A stretch of DNA of 42,643 bases from a virus: positions 1 through 42,643 of IMG/VR virus record IMGVR_UViG_3300010885_021802, one strand, 5' to 3'. Positions 1-8,561 of the stretch are shown here, piece by piece (the first letter of the stretch is position 1; each line of letters begins with the position of its first letter). Below the pieces are notes generated by a model. It was given only the letters and a program-made list of their open reading frames with translations. It made no database searches and had not been told where the DNA came from. The position numbers and the translations under genes were made by a program.

Positions 1-123
1 CCTGCATATGTTTATGAAAAAGAATCTGGACGGGATTTACTTGGAGATTAAATCCGTATCAGAGCAGCATGGAACGGCGTGCTATCCGTGGCACTTTGTC
101 GAGCCATTGCTGGCAGAAGCGCC
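1..123. repeat. Terminal direct repeat, left copy
   Basis: These 123 bases are identical to 42521-42643. The glycosyltransferase reading frame that runs off the right end continues through this copy to its stop at 137-139, so the repeat marks closure of a circular map. Circular maps of this kind are expected for headful-packaging, terminally redundant P22-like genomes. Confidence 0.95.
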
Positions 124-139
124 ACCCATCGACCAATAA
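1..139 (+). CDS. GT-A glycosyltransferase, 3' end (continues from 41568)
   Basis: This is the C-terminal part of the family 2-like glycosyltransferase whose 5' part starts at 41568. The frame beginning at base 2 reads LHMFMKKNLDGIYLEI and ends PPIDQ-stop at 137-139. On the circular map the gene encodes 363 residues. The catalytic part lies in the other piece; this end is helical and carries no motif I recognise. The next gene follows 17 nt later on the same strand, so the sugar operon continues across the junction. Confidence 0.85.
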   Translation, partial: LHMFMKKNLDGIYLEIKSVSEQHGTACYPWHFVEPLLAEAPPIDQ

Positions 140-156
140 TTGCTTTAGGAGGAATC

Positions 157-447
157 ATGTCGCTAAATATCCGTCAGCTTACCGCTTGTACCAATTTATC
201 CACATGGAATCAGGTGACATTTCGCACTCGTCCATACTCAAATAAAACAGCAGTAGAAGTCATTATGGAACTACTTGCAAATGGCGAGGAAATGACCGTA
301 GATGAATTAGCTGAAAAAGGTAAATCTATGTGGATAGGCAGTAAAGCCCACGTTGGAACTTCTGTTTCCCAACTTTTCAGGCTAGGGAAATTGGAGCGTA
401 CTCGTACAAAAAAACCTTACAAGTACGCTATTTCCGTAAAGCCGTAA
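157..447 (+). CDS. Small winged-helix-like DNA-binding protein candidate
   Basis: The start at 157 is chosen because a perfect AGGAGG lies 6 bases upstream; the frame itself is open further upstream but overlaps the glycosyltransferase there. The product is 96 residues. Its C-terminal two thirds (AVEVIMELLANGEEMTVDEL, later VSQLFRLGKLERT, ending in a basic strand) has the helix-helix-helix-wing pattern of small winged-helix proteins. That reading is by pattern only. It is the last gene of block D and overlaps the Rz gene tail-to-tail by 20 bp. It could be a regulator or an accessory of the sugar cassette. Confidence 0.6.
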   Translation: MSLNIRQLTACTNLSTWNQVTFRTRPYSNKTAVEVIMELLANGEEMTVDELAEKGKSMWIGSKAHVGTSVSQLFRLGKLERTRTKKPYKYAISVKP

Positions 448-1036
448 GCAGGTCGATCAGCGCGTTGTAGCGGCGCCTGTCGGCTGAACAGAGGATGGCG
501 TTTTCTCCACCGATACGGATGGCTTCCGTAATGCTATAGGTTCCGATGGCCTCGTCAGTAAGTCCTGCGAGATTACCGAAAACGGGTTCTCCGGTTTGGT
601 TTGACCAACTACCGTCGATGATCCGCACCCCGTCAGCATTAATCCTAATATCAGCGCCACCACCAGGATTAGCGGGATTGCCCACGATGCTCGCGCTACC
701 GCTTGCGGTGTTCGGACAAACTGCGGTTGCCAATACCTTACCTTCGGCAACGCTTGCTCGCCAGCGAGTTTCAGCACTTTGCGCTTTATTTTCTGCACTT
801 TGGAGGCGCTTGCTTGCGTCTGCGGCTTCTTTTTCTCTGGCGATTCGGCGCTCTTTTTCGGCGGCTTCCGCACGTTGGTTCGCAGCAAATTGCTTCGCTT
901 CTGTTTCGGCTTTTCCACGGTTGTAGCCATTGCTATCGACCCTCCAATAGAGTCCTCCAAGTGCCAGTGTGACCGCTAGGATTGCTGCTGCGTACAGGTA
1001 TATCTCTGCGATTACGCCGCGCTGGTTATGCCGCAC
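428..1036 (-). CDS. Rz: Rz-like inner-membrane spanin
   Basis: The 202-residue protein has one N-terminal membrane segment (about residues 11-31, EIYLYAAAILAVTLALGG) followed by a charged coiled coil (about 38-95, rich in E, A, K and R). This is the i-spanin layout: anchored in the inner membrane, reaching across the periplasm to a small outer-membrane lipoprotein and disrupting the outer membrane at the end of lysis. It lies at the end of the late block after the endolysin and an HNH gene. A lipoprotein reading frame is embedded in it (Rz1 entry), the classic arrangement. The roughly 100-residue C-terminal extension beyond the coiled coil is longer than in lambda Rz and is of unknown role. 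Confidence 0.8.
   Translation of the reverse strand: MRHNQRGVIAEIYLYAAAILAVTLALGGLYWRVDSNGYNRGKAETEAKQFAANQRAEAAEKERRIAREKEAADASKRLQSAENKAQSAETRWRASVAEGKVLATAVCPNTASGSASIVGNPANPGGGADIRINADGVRIIDGSWSNQTGEPVFGNLAGLTDEAIGTYSITEAIRIGGENAILCSADRRRYNALIDLLTALRK
457..750 (-). CDS. Rz1: Rz1-like outer-membrane spanin lipoprotein, embedded in Rz
   Basis: In a different frame inside Rz there is a hydrophobic stretch AIPLILVVALILGLM followed by the lipobox LTGC. The cysteine is residue 112 of the open frame that runs from 960. The predicted mature lipoprotein is 56 residues and proline-rich (PENPF, RPSEP, TPSSVQP), as in Rz1 o-spanins. No ATG lies at a suitable distance. A TTG at 748-750 gives a 41-residue signal with K and R in its n-region, and a GTG at 775-777 is an alternative. 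An upstream ATG would give an unusually long basic N-terminus. The identity is well supported by lipobox, context and nesting; the start is not. Confidence 0.68.
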   Translation of the reverse strand: MPKVRYWQPQFVRTPQAVARASWAIPLILVVALILGLMLTGCGSSTVVGQTKPENPFSVISQDLLTRPSEPIALRKPSVSVEKTPSSVQPTGAATTR

Positions 1037-1475
1037 CGAACAACTCCGCTTCGGCTTTCTTTTTATTCTGGCCTAGCCTTACTCTTTCCACAAAGTCAGG
1101 CAAGCGACTGCCATGTCGTCCTTTAGACATCATATCCTGCACATTGTCTTTTTGACTTCCAAGGAATAGATGTGCGGGATTACAGCACGAAGGAACATCG
1201 CAATGATGTAAAACATTCATTTTTTTAGGGATAAGCCCATTTGTAACAGTCCATGCAACCCGATGGGCACATTCAACCGTACCTCTATTGTTCATAAATC
1301 CATAGCCAAATCTGTGTTTTGATTTCCCTGTCCATATCCAACAGGCATCTTTACCGCCTGAACGATCAACACGAAACCAAAGACGACAAGATATAGAGCA
1401 AAAATTTTGTGTATTGTTATCTGGCCGTTCGCGTTGAAAACCATTTCCGCACAGTTTGCAATTATGCAAGCGCAT
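1026..1475 (-). CDS. HNH homing-type endonuclease with zinc ribbon
   Basis: The start is placed at the ATG at 1475 (MRLHNCKLC), because the longer frame runs deep into the endolysin gene. The product is 149 residues. An N-terminal zinc-ribbon-like pair (CKLC, then CSISC) is followed by the HNH core LHHCDVPSCCNPAHLFLGSQ and a NVQDM tail, as in phage HNH_3 endonucleases. These enzymes cut DNA and spread their own gene. It sits between endolysin and Rz, overlapping the endolysin end by 14 bp and Rz by 11 bp. The DNA is visibly richer in A and T than its neighbours, as expected for a mobile insertion into the lysis cassette. Confidence 0.82.
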   Translation of the reverse strand: MRLHNCKLCGNGFQRERPDNNTQNFCSISCRLWFRVDRSGGKDACWIWTGKSKHRFGYGFMNNRGTVECAHRVAWTVTNGLIPKKMNVLHHCDVPSCCNPAHLFLGSQKDNVQDMMSKGRHGSRLPDFVERVRLGQNKKKAEAELFGAA

Positions 1476-1983
1476 TTTTAGCCCGTTCCCAATAAGCCTG
1501 CCGTTCTGCCCATCCGTTAGTGCCGCCGTTAATGCGCTTGGTAATCCGCAAGAAATCCCCCGCATCAGCCAATTCGTTCAGTCCGTGGCTTTTCCAGAAC
1601 CAAGCGGCGCTTCGGCAAGCATTAACAGGTGTTTCGAGCAATTCAGGATTTTCCACGAAATCGACTCCGAGAGCGTCAGAGCAGCGTTGATAGTTCGCCC
1701 TGCCTGTAATCTGTATGAGGCCGCGCCCCTTGAATCTGACCCCATCCCCTGCTTCGGTGTTTCCAAGGTCGCTACGGCCTTCGTAGGAGCTACCAGACGC
1801 AAGTTCCTCAACATAGTGAAATCCCCCTGATTCGTGGGCAAGTTGGGCTAGGAATGCAGCTTCCCGCGCTGGATTGTCAATGTCAAATTCCCGCATTGCA
1901 GCATCCAAGGGAGCCACAAACAATTCCATGCGCTTGACACTAGATACCGGACAAATTGCTTTCAGATCGTCTATGGTAATCAT
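1462..1983 (-). CDS. Endolysin, glycoside hydrolase family 19 (chitinase-like lysozyme)
   Basis: The 173-residue protein is a single GH19 domain that cleaves the glycan strands of peptidoglycan. The catalytic-acid region AHESGGF is at about 50-55 with E51, the second acid is E59 or E60, and the family signature FKGRGLIQITGRANY is at 84-98, followed by NGG at 152-154. There is no signal peptide, so the enzyme should depend on a holin; the membrane protein just upstream is the obvious candidate. The length is typical of phage GH19 endolysins. A small inverted repeat (CTTTTG/CAAAAG, 2002-2022) lies in the 100-bp leader. Confidence 0.92.
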   Translation of the reverse strand: MITIDDLKAICPVSSVKRMELFVAPLDAAMREFDIDNPAREAAFLAQLAHESGGFHYVEELASGSSYEGRSDLGNTEAGDGVRFKGRGLIQITGRANYQRCSDALGVDFVENPELLETPVNACRSAAWFWKSHGLNELADAGDFLRITKRINGGTNGWAERQAYWERAKNALA

Positions 1984-2083
1984 GGCAAGATTCTACTAGT
2001 CCTTTTGGCCTAGTGACAAAAGCCTGTTTCCGCGTTCCAATCCAGTTTGGGAGATATTCACTCCGGTTTTCCATTTGGACGAA

Positions 2084-2497
2084 TCATCTATCCCCCAATA
2101 CCATACGCTTGCAAAACTCGCGCCCATCCCTACGGTCTTTAACGGCAGGGTCAAGCAGGCAGGCAGTTTCTTTCATTGCGTTGGTCGATTTGCGCTGTTC
2201 TGCTGTAAGTTCTTTTATCGCTCCAAGCGTGTTCTGGTTGGATTCTTTTAGCGCCTCAACGAGTGCTTTGTTGTTTTCCTTCATGGCATTTACCACGTTA
2301 GCGTTGGCATCAATGGTGGCCTTCAAATCAGACTGTGAATGCGCCTCATGCTGATACAACACAAGTGCGCTGTAGGCCGAAAACAGCAATAGTGGAAGCC
2401 ATGCCAAATCAACAAGACGATAGCCGCGTGTGCGAATCTTCTGACCTGCGACTTCTAGGTCGAGTTCGCTACCTTCTGTTTTTGTTTCTTCGGTCAT
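2084..2497 (-). CDS. Single-pass membrane protein, holin candidate
   Basis: The 137-residue protein has a charged N-terminus, one hydrophobic segment at about 29-48 (LVDLAWLPLLLFSAYSALVL), a long coiled-coil-like stretch (about 55-110, with repeated KE and N residues), and two cysteines near the end. It lies directly upstream of the endolysin, where holins usually sit. One membrane span with a long soluble tail could fit a pinholin-like or class III holin, but also an antiholin or an extra spanin-like protein. The assignment is by position and topology only. Confidence 0.5.
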   Translation of the reverse strand: MTEETKTEGSELDLEVAGQKIRTRGYRLVDLAWLPLLLFSAYSALVLYQHEAHSQSDLKATIDANANVVNAMKENNKALVEALKESNQNTLGAIKELTAEQRKSTNAMKETACLLDPAVKDRRDGREFCKRMVLGDR

Positions 2498-2506
2498 TAT
2501 TTTTCC

Positions 2507-4858
2507 TTATTTTATTGCGGTACTTTGTTTCATATTCGGTGGGTCACGCGGGATGCCATTAAGCATCGTCGGGTCAGGATTCTTGTACATTTCTGACAGC
2601 CTGTTTTTAACGCCGACTGCGCCCCTTGCTCCCAATGAACTTGCTTCGGCAGTCATTGCCTGCAAGAACAATCGTTTCGCCCATCCCAATTTTACTTGGT
2701 CGCTTGCACCGCTATTTTCTATGGCACGCAATTGCTGCGATATAGCAAGCGATTCCTCTGCCGACATTAATCCTGCCCTTACCACTCTGCGACTTACCTT
2801 TTCAAAGTCAGCAGATAGATTAGCGACAGACCGTTCCGCATCATTTGCCAGCATTTGACGCACAGCCTGTGATACAGAATCCCTTGCTTTTGGCGACATA
2901 TTGATGACTACTGCTGCCCTTGCAACTTCATCAAAATCACCAGATTTAAATAATTTTGGTATAACTTCTGCATCGTATTTATTCCCAACCATTTCGTCAG
3001 CTAGTTTCTGCACTTCCGTTGTCTGCGTCTTGGCTATGCGCTCTGCATTACGCTGAACTTCTTTGGCAGACGCTTCGGCTATTTTGATTGCTTCGTTTTC
3101 AGCAGCCGTAAGCAACTTAACCTTGGCTTCATTTGCGATTACACCTTTAGCCGCAGTTTCCAATGTATCAGCGTACTTGCTCACAGCCATACGTACTTCC
3201 GGCGCTGCTTTTAGCCAATCCTCATTATTAGTCATCCATCGCCGCACTGTTGCTTGGTTAGCATCGCGCAATTCATTCGTGGCGAAGTCCAGGCCAGCCT
3301 TAGTCGCCAAATCCTTGCTGCCTGTCAATTCCACCAAATCGTTGAATCCTTGCTGCGACTTGAAAAACTGCTTTGGCAGCATGGAAGCGTCATTGGCAAA
3401 CTTAGTCGGATCGTTTCGGTCAAGGGCGGTAAGTTTTGCGCCTGCTTTAGATGCGAATTGCTCAAGGCCAGCGGTGTCATTGGCGTACTTGCTCAATAGT
3501 TGCGACTGTATTCCGTCTTTACCGCCAGCAAATTGCTTCTGAATGTCGGATATTTGGCTGTAATACTTACGCATCATATCGCCCTTGATTGCCTCGTATC
3601 CTTCGGGGGGACGATTGGAGAATATCTCACCAAGCAAGCGGCGAACATCGTCCATTTGCTGAAACGTAACTTTACCTTGACCTTGCTTCCAATCTAGGTT
3701 TTGCCCATTAAGAGCAAGGGCTTTCTCGCCTTCGATAGAGGGTTTAAGCAGAGCAAGTATCTTCGCATACGCATCCTTTACTGGCTGCGAACGTCCGACA
3801 GCATCGTCTGCTAACGACTTTTTAAGCGCCTCAAACTCAGGCATTTTGTCTATCGTTACGCCGCTATTCTCAAGGTTAGAAACCATAGAGTTACGGTCTG
3901 CGACAACCTTATCCCATGCCGCCTTACGAGCCGCCAAAGCGTCAGCATTGCGAGTAGTAACAACATCGCGCAACTCACCACCAATGTCGCTAACCTCACG
4001 ATCTGCGCCAATAGCCAACCGCTGATTTTTAGCCGCAGCAGTCGTTGCTTCGTTCAACTTGGCAAGGTTTTCCTTTGCTGCTTGGAATCCAGCAACCGGC
4101 CCTTTTTGCGCGTCAGATACGATGTTATTTGCAGTCCGGTCAGCCTCACTCAGTATCGTCTTAACCTTCTGCTCATTGAGCGCAATACTGTTATCTGTAG
4201 CCGCTTGCAATTCCTCAAATATCGTCTTGAATGGTGCGTCTGATTTCTCTCCACCACGAAGCGATGCAATGCCATCGGCTATGCGTTTTGTTTCGGCTGC
4301 GCTCAAATCCTCTTTTACGCCAGCAAGGGCTTTCAGGCCACGATAGGCAACGGCTATTTTTCCGCCTGCAATACGAGCCAATCCTGCTGCTTCTGGCGCA
4401 ACAGCGCCAACGCCAAATCTCGCTGCTTCTGCGACGGGCTGTGGCGCATCCATTCCTTCTGCTACCTGACCAGCCGTTTCACTAGCCAAACCGCTGATAC
4501 CACCAGAAATAGCACCAGATATACGCTGACCACGCATAGCGTTACCCATGCCTGACAATGCCGTACCAACGCCAGGAAAGCCTACAGCAGTCGCACCAGC
4601 ACCTATTCCGCCAAGTATTTCAGGAGCCGTAGCACCAGCGACAGCGCCAATTCCGCCAGCACCAGCAATCGCTTCCAATGAGTCAGGGTTAGTTACCCTT
4701 GCGCCGACAGACCTAGCACCTTGGCCAGAAATATTTGGATTACCCATAGCAGCACCGCCTGGGGTATCCATAGTGAATCCAGGCGGCGGTGGCGGAATAT
4801 CGCTTGACGGGTCAAGCGTAAATCCTGGCGGGGGCTGCGGGATTACGGCGTCTGCCAT
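2507..4858 (-). CDS. Large internal virion / DNA-ejection protein candidate
   Basis: The 783-residue protein opens with a twice-repeated proline motif (PPPGFTLD, PPPPPGFTMD), then a glycine- and alanine-rich region with hydrophobic stretches (about 60-175), then a long Ala/Glu/Lys/Gln helical part to the end. P22-like phages carry three ejection proteins (gp7, gp20, gp16) after the tail-hub genes. This gene is the last and largest of three consecutive large genes in that place, so by position it resembles gp16, which is expelled first and helps DNA cross the envelope. I see no enzymatic motif. It overlaps the next upstream gene by 16 bp. Confidence 0.6.
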   Translation of the reverse strand: MADAVIPQPPPGFTLDPSSDIPPPPPGFTMDTPGGAAMGNPNISGQGARSVGARVTNPDSLEAIAGAGGIGAVAGATAPEILGGIGAGATAVGFPGVGTALSGMGNAMRGQRISGAISGGISGLASETAGQVAEGMDAPQPVAEAARFGVGAVAPEAAGLARIAGGKIAVAYRGLKALAGVKEDLSAAETKRIADGIASLRGGEKSDAPFKTIFEELQAATDNSIALNEQKVKTILSEADRTANNIVSDAQKGPVAGFQAAKENLAKLNEATTAAAKNQRLAIGADREVSDIGGELRDVVTTRNADALAARKAAWDKVVADRNSMVSNLENSGVTIDKMPEFEALKKSLADDAVGRSQPVKDAYAKILALLKPSIEGEKALALNGQNLDWKQGQGKVTFQQMDDVRRLLGEIFSNRPPEGYEAIKGDMMRKYYSQISDIQKQFAGGKDGIQSQLLSKYANDTAGLEQFASKAGAKLTALDRNDPTKFANDASMLPKQFFKSQQGFNDLVELTGSKDLATKAGLDFATNELRDANQATVRRWMTNNEDWLKAAPEVRMAVSKYADTLETAAKGVIANEAKVKLLTAAENEAIKIAEASAKEVQRNAERIAKTQTTEVQKLADEMVGNKYDAEVIPKLFKSGDFDEVARAAVVINMSPKARDSVSQAVRQMLANDAERSVANLSADFEKVSRRVVRAGLMSAEESLAISQQLRAIENSGASDQVKLGWAKRLFLQAMTAEASSLGARGAVGVKNRLSEMYKNPDPTMLNGIPRDPPNMKQSTAIK

Positions 4859-6597
4859 TGTCCGTCCTTGAATATCACTTTGCGTCCATTAGGGGCTGTA
4901 GCTGTTGGGTATTTTGGAGCAGAATCCCCGCCAACGATATTTTCACGCATCCTTGCTTTTACATCTTTTGCAGAAGCAGACTCAGTATCAACCTCTCGTT
5001 GCAACTGCCGCGCACCAGCGGCGTAGTCGCCTTTGCTAAATCCAGTTGAAAGAATTTCACGCGCATGGTTTTTGTCCGTATCTGTGGACATACCTTGCGA
5101 GTTAATTGCACGCGCATAGACGTTGATAAGCGCATTATTAGCCGCAGCAAACTCACGCAGTTCAGGGCTTGCTGTACGGCTATCAATGGCAATTTGAATG
5201 TCGTTTAGCGTCTTGTATTCGCCACGATCAAATTTCTCTGATGCGTTAATCGCAATAGGAACAAATTTAGACGTTATATCTGACGCCAAAGCCAACTGTG
5301 CTTGGCGTGTTCCCAAATTCCGTTCACCAGACTTTATACCTTCCCACTCAGCCATTTTTGCGTTTTGCAACGCAGGGCTTCCACCTTCTGTTTTTACGAT
5401 AGCTGCATATTTATCTGTAATTTGCCTTTTTGCTTCCAGATTCCGAGCAAATCCTGTCGCTGCTTGAAAATTACCACCAGCCATTTGACCTGCTATAAGG
5501 TCAACGGCATCATCAGATAGTTTTTTTCCTTCGCCGCTAATTTCTGCTGCAACTAACTTAGTTACTTCCCTTCCAGGCAATCCCGCCGCCACAGCACGCT
5601 CACGTACTCCAGGAACGCCCTGCCCCGCCTTTGGAACGATAGTGGTAGGCGAAGCAACAGGTGCAACCGTTTGTACTGGCTGTGGCGCACCACGCGCCGC
5701 CATCATATCCCGCGCATCCAGATTATCCGAAGGCGCAGGAGTTACGATTGGAGGCATAGCCTGCGGTGCGACTTGCGGTGCGACCTGTGGCATGGGCTGC
5801 GGCATTCCTTGCGGTTGAACTTGCGGCATCGGACGCGGCATCCCGCTTGTAGGGGCAGTTATGTTCTGACCAGCAGCCATAGGAACAGGCGTAAATGCGC
5901 CGTTATCACCCTGCCGCATAGACATACCCAACCCTTGCTGACTCTGCGAATTTACCGCATCAAAGGCTGCTATTTCAGCAGGGTCAGTAATTGCCTGCCC
6001 GTCAGCGGTCATCAGCCTTCCTTGCGGCATTCCGTTTGGTACAGGGGCGCGTTGCGGTATATTAAGCGCAGGGACAGTCATTCCGGTGTTATACAAAAGA
6101 TTGGCAGCACCAACAGCAGCCGCCTGACCCTGTAACGCCTCAGTTACCTTGTTATGATCTTCAATAATCCTGTTGCGTTCTTCTGCTGTTTTGGCATTCC
6201 TCAGTTTTATATCTGTATCGTCTTTCTGCTTGTTTATCTGCGCCTGAATCCGCATTGCCGCCATTTCCTTATTTCCAGCAATCGTAGCGTTCTTATTCGC
6301 CTCAGTCTGGAACATAGAAGCAACGTCTTTTGCGCCGATAAGACCAGAAGCAACAGCAGCAGCAAGCACCTTCTCATGTGGCGCATTCGGGCCGAGAGCA
6401 GCAACGTCTTGACGAAACTTATCCTCTCGCACGCGAGCATTGGCAGCTGCAGCCTGATCCTGAAACCCGCTTTGCAGCCGCATAAACTGATTAGCATTCG
6501 CCAGTTCAGCCGTACCCTGCTGCTGGTCGAATTGCTGCTTGGCGAGATAGCCGCCGAGTCCTGGGATGCTGCCTAGAACGTCCGAGAGTTGCGCCAT
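4843..6597 (-). CDS. Internal virion / DNA-ejection protein candidate, Pro-Gln-Met repeat
   Basis: The 584-residue protein has a helical, glutamine-rich N-terminal part (1-165) and a low-complexity segment at about 252-285 built from MPQV/APQ/QGMPQ units. The C-terminal helical domain ends KYPTATAPNGRKVIFKDGQW, a small terminal strand motif common in phage structural proteins. It is the middle of three large ejection-protein candidates. The high Gln and Ala content and the lack of enzymatic motifs fit a protein threaded out through the portal. The exact counterpart (gp20 or gp7) cannot be fixed without a profile search. Confidence 0.55.
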   Translation of the reverse strand: MAQLSDVLGSIPGLGGYLAKQQFDQQQGTAELANANQFMRLQSGFQDQAAAANARVREDKFRQDVAALGPNAPHEKVLAAAVASGLIGAKDVASMFQTEANKNATIAGNKEMAAMRIQAQINKQKDDTDIKLRNAKTAEERNRIIEDHNKVTEALQGQAAAVGAANLLYNTGMTVPALNIPQRAPVPNGMPQGRLMTADGQAITDPAEIAAFDAVNSQSQQGLGMSMRQGDNGAFTPVPMAAGQNITAPTSGMPRPMPQVQPQGMPQPMPQVAPQVAPQAMPPIVTPAPSDNLDARDMMAARGAPQPVQTVAPVASPTTIVPKAGQGVPGVRERAVAAGLPGREVTKLVAAEISGEGKKLSDDAVDLIAGQMAGGNFQAATGFARNLEAKRQITDKYAAIVKTEGGSPALQNAKMAEWEGIKSGERNLGTRQAQLALASDITSKFVPIAINASEKFDRGEYKTLNDIQIAIDSRTASPELREFAAANNALINVYARAINSQGMSTDTDKNHAREILSTGFSKGDYAAGARQLQREVDTESASAKDVKARMRENIVGGDSAPKYPTATAPNGRKVIFKDGQWQTP

Positions 6598-6606
6598 GTT
6601 ATATCC

Positions 6607-8160
6607 TTATTGGAATGCGCTCTGCAATCTTTGATAGTCAGCCATTGACTGTGCTAGGGTAGGCTTCGGGTTGAAAATGTCATTTATACCAGCACCGATA
6701 GCGTTATACATATTACCCTGCGACCCGACAGCCGCAGTAGCCGCAGCAGGAGCAGCTTGGTTAAACGAAGCAATCCCGCCAGTCGTGGCATTAGTTTTAC
6801 GATAATCTTGCAACGCCGGATACGCAAACTGGCTGAAAATGTCCTTGTTAATCTGCATTTGAGCGTTAGGTGAGCCAGTCGGATTGCCATTGGTAACTGA
6901 CTGACCGTATGCAGACGCCTTGCCAGTAAGGTTAAGCGCATCGGTAAAGCCAGGGTCATTCGCCATCGTAAATCCAGGCTGATAGGAGGACTCATACCTG
7001 CCGCGTGACGGTGCGCCATACTCAGCAAATTGCTGCGACAGGTTATTTAGCGAGTTGGTCTGCTGCCTGCTGCCGAGTACGCCGAGTCCAGCCGCTAACA
7101 GTCCAGCCCACGGATTGTTTCCGCCAGCGCCGCCCTTGCTTTGCGCCATGCTCATAAGCGATTTGAGGCCGCTCAACGACATTTTCGACGCTATCTCCCA
7201 CGGCACGCCAGCATCGACAAGTTTCTGGATGCCTTCTGCGGGGATGGGGGCGTTGTTGGTCGGGCCAAGCGGATCATCCCAATACTTAGGCGCATCAGGT
7301 GAAGTCAATCCTTGCTGCCCACCGTAGATATTGTTGCCAAATTCATCTACGTTGCCAAGATTGCTTTGTGGCGCACCGTAAGCATCCCGCAAGTCAGCAG
7401 CATCGCCGTATAAGTTATCGTACATACCACCTCCGTCACTTACCGACAGAGCATTTGAAGTCGGCGCATAAACATCGCTGAGAGTGCTGTAGCCGCCAGC
7501 GCCACCACCAACCGCCCCGCTCGCACCGGCCATGTCGTATGCGCCCATGCCAGCGTCAAGGGCGCTACCACCGGCAAACGCCCCTCCAGCAGCACCAGCA
7601 CCTACTACAGCAGCAACGCCTTTAGCAATAGTGCTAAAGTCATTCATGTCAAACACCGACCCATTTGAAGCTAATTGCGCCTGGAAAGCATCATCCCTCT
7701 GTTGCATTGCGAGGGTACGCGGGTCATTTACATACTGGTTTATCAAATTCCTGTTTGGATCAAGACCATTTGTTTCAAGAAACTTGGCAACCATTTGGTG
7801 TTGGTCAGCAGGGCTATAGCCACCAAACTGACTAAATTGCGCCTGATTCATTTTCTCCAACATTGGCACAATGTTAGTTGCATTCAAACCAAGACGCGGA
7901 GCCATCTCAACAAGTTGGTCAACCCAAGTCTGGTCGAATTGAGGTGCATAGCCTGTTTCATCTCTAACTATGGCCCCTTTAATAACGCTGGCAAGATCAC
8001 CATTGGAACCAGTCTGTGCTGCGCGTAACGGGTCAGCAGCAGATAAAGCGTTATAGTCTGTTGTAGCCGGATTAAGGTCAGTCCACTGACCTCCGAGAAG
8101 GGCTTGCCAGCCCAATGACCCGCCGCGCTGGTAGTCAATGCCGCCAAGATTTATCGCCAT
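6607..8160 (-). CDS. Glycine-rich virion protein, ejection-protein candidate
   Basis: The 517-residue protein has a central glycine- and alanine-rich hydrophobic region (about 180-230: AVVGAGAAGGAFAGGSALDAG) and a second small-residue stretch (LLAAGLGVLGSRQQ) around 350. The C-terminus is rich in Q, N and S. Such glycine-zipper-like segments are common in ejection proteins that enter membranes. It comes after the gp10-like gene and a small beta protein, and before two more large virion-type genes 9 and 15 bp apart. By order it resembles the P22 ejection set; the specific role is not known. Confidence 0.55.
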   Translation of the reverse strand: MAINLGGIDYQRGGSLGWQALLGGQWTDLNPATTDYNALSAADPLRAAQTGSNGDLASVIKGAIVRDETGYAPQFDQTWVDQLVEMAPRLGLNATNIVPMLEKMNQAQFSQFGGYSPADQHQMVAKFLETNGLDPNRNLINQYVNDPRTLAMQQRDDAFQAQLASNGSVFDMNDFSTIAKGVAAVVGAGAAGGAFAGGSALDAGMGAYDMAGASGAVGGGAGGYSTLSDVYAPTSNALSVSDGGGMYDNLYGDAADLRDAYGAPQSNLGNVDEFGNNIYGGQQGLTSPDAPKYWDDPLGPTNNAPIPAEGIQKLVDAGVPWEIASKMSLSGLKSLMSMAQSKGGAGGNNPWAGLLAAGLGVLGSRQQTNSLNNLSQQFAEYGAPSRGRYESSYQPGFTMANDPGFTDALNLTGKASAYGQSVTNGNPTGSPNAQMQINKDIFSQFAYPALQDYRKTNATTGGIASFNQAAPAAATAAVGSQGNMYNAIGAGINDIFNPKPTLAQSMADYQRLQSAFQ

Positions 8161-8165
8161 GATTT

Positions 8166-8561
8166 TTACCTTTCGTAACTACCGCAAAGCGTGAACGTAT
8201 TACCGCTTGCTGTTTGTGTCGGCAAATAGCACCGTGATGTACTTACGTCAATATGGCACACGCCAACCGCTATATTTGTCGTATCGTTCGTCATTGTAGC
8301 AATTCCAGCAATTCCCTTTGCAGTCCTCGGCAAAGTCAAGTAATCCGTTCCAGCAACAGAGGCTATCGAAGTGGCCGCGCTAAACGTCACCTGGAACTGC
8401 ACACTACGCCCTACATCACGATACCGCCCTGTATAACTTGTCGCACCAACAACCGTCAGAGCGCCAAATATCGGCGTGAACGGCTCCCACCTATCAATCC
8501 CGACCAAATCATTGTACGAGAATGAATTAGGGTCAATCTCAGCGTCCGGTGGCAGTTTCAA
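8166..8561 (-). CDS. Small beta-rich virion protein
   Basis: The 131-residue product starts at a TTG whose TTGA overlaps the stop of the gp10-like gene, which suggests translational coupling. The sequence is Thr-, Ser- and Ala-rich with short alternating hydrophobic stretches (GRSVQFQVTFSAATSIASVA, ending TFTLCGSYER), as expected of a beta-sandwich tip or decoration domain like those at tail-fibre C-termini. Its position between the tail-hub protein and the ejection proteins supports a structural role. I do not recognise the family. Confidence 0.55.
   Translation of the reverse strand: MKLPPDAEIDPNSFSYNDLVGIDRWEPFTPIFGALTVVGATSYTGRYRDVGRSVQFQVTFSAATSIASVAGTDYLTLPRTAKGIAGIATMTNDTTNIAVGVCHIDVSTSRCYLPTQTASGNTFTLCGSYER

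Noticed and set aside
1-123. Exact terminal repeat as a true physical direct terminal repeat
   Set aside because: It lies inside the glycosyltransferase gene, which reads through on the circular map, and the genome is P22-like, so a circular assembly overlap is the simpler explanation.
4548-4871. Pro/Ala-rich plus-strand frame opposite a virion gene
   Set aside because: It is the antisense shadow of the proline-rich N-terminus of the ejection protein and has no start signals.
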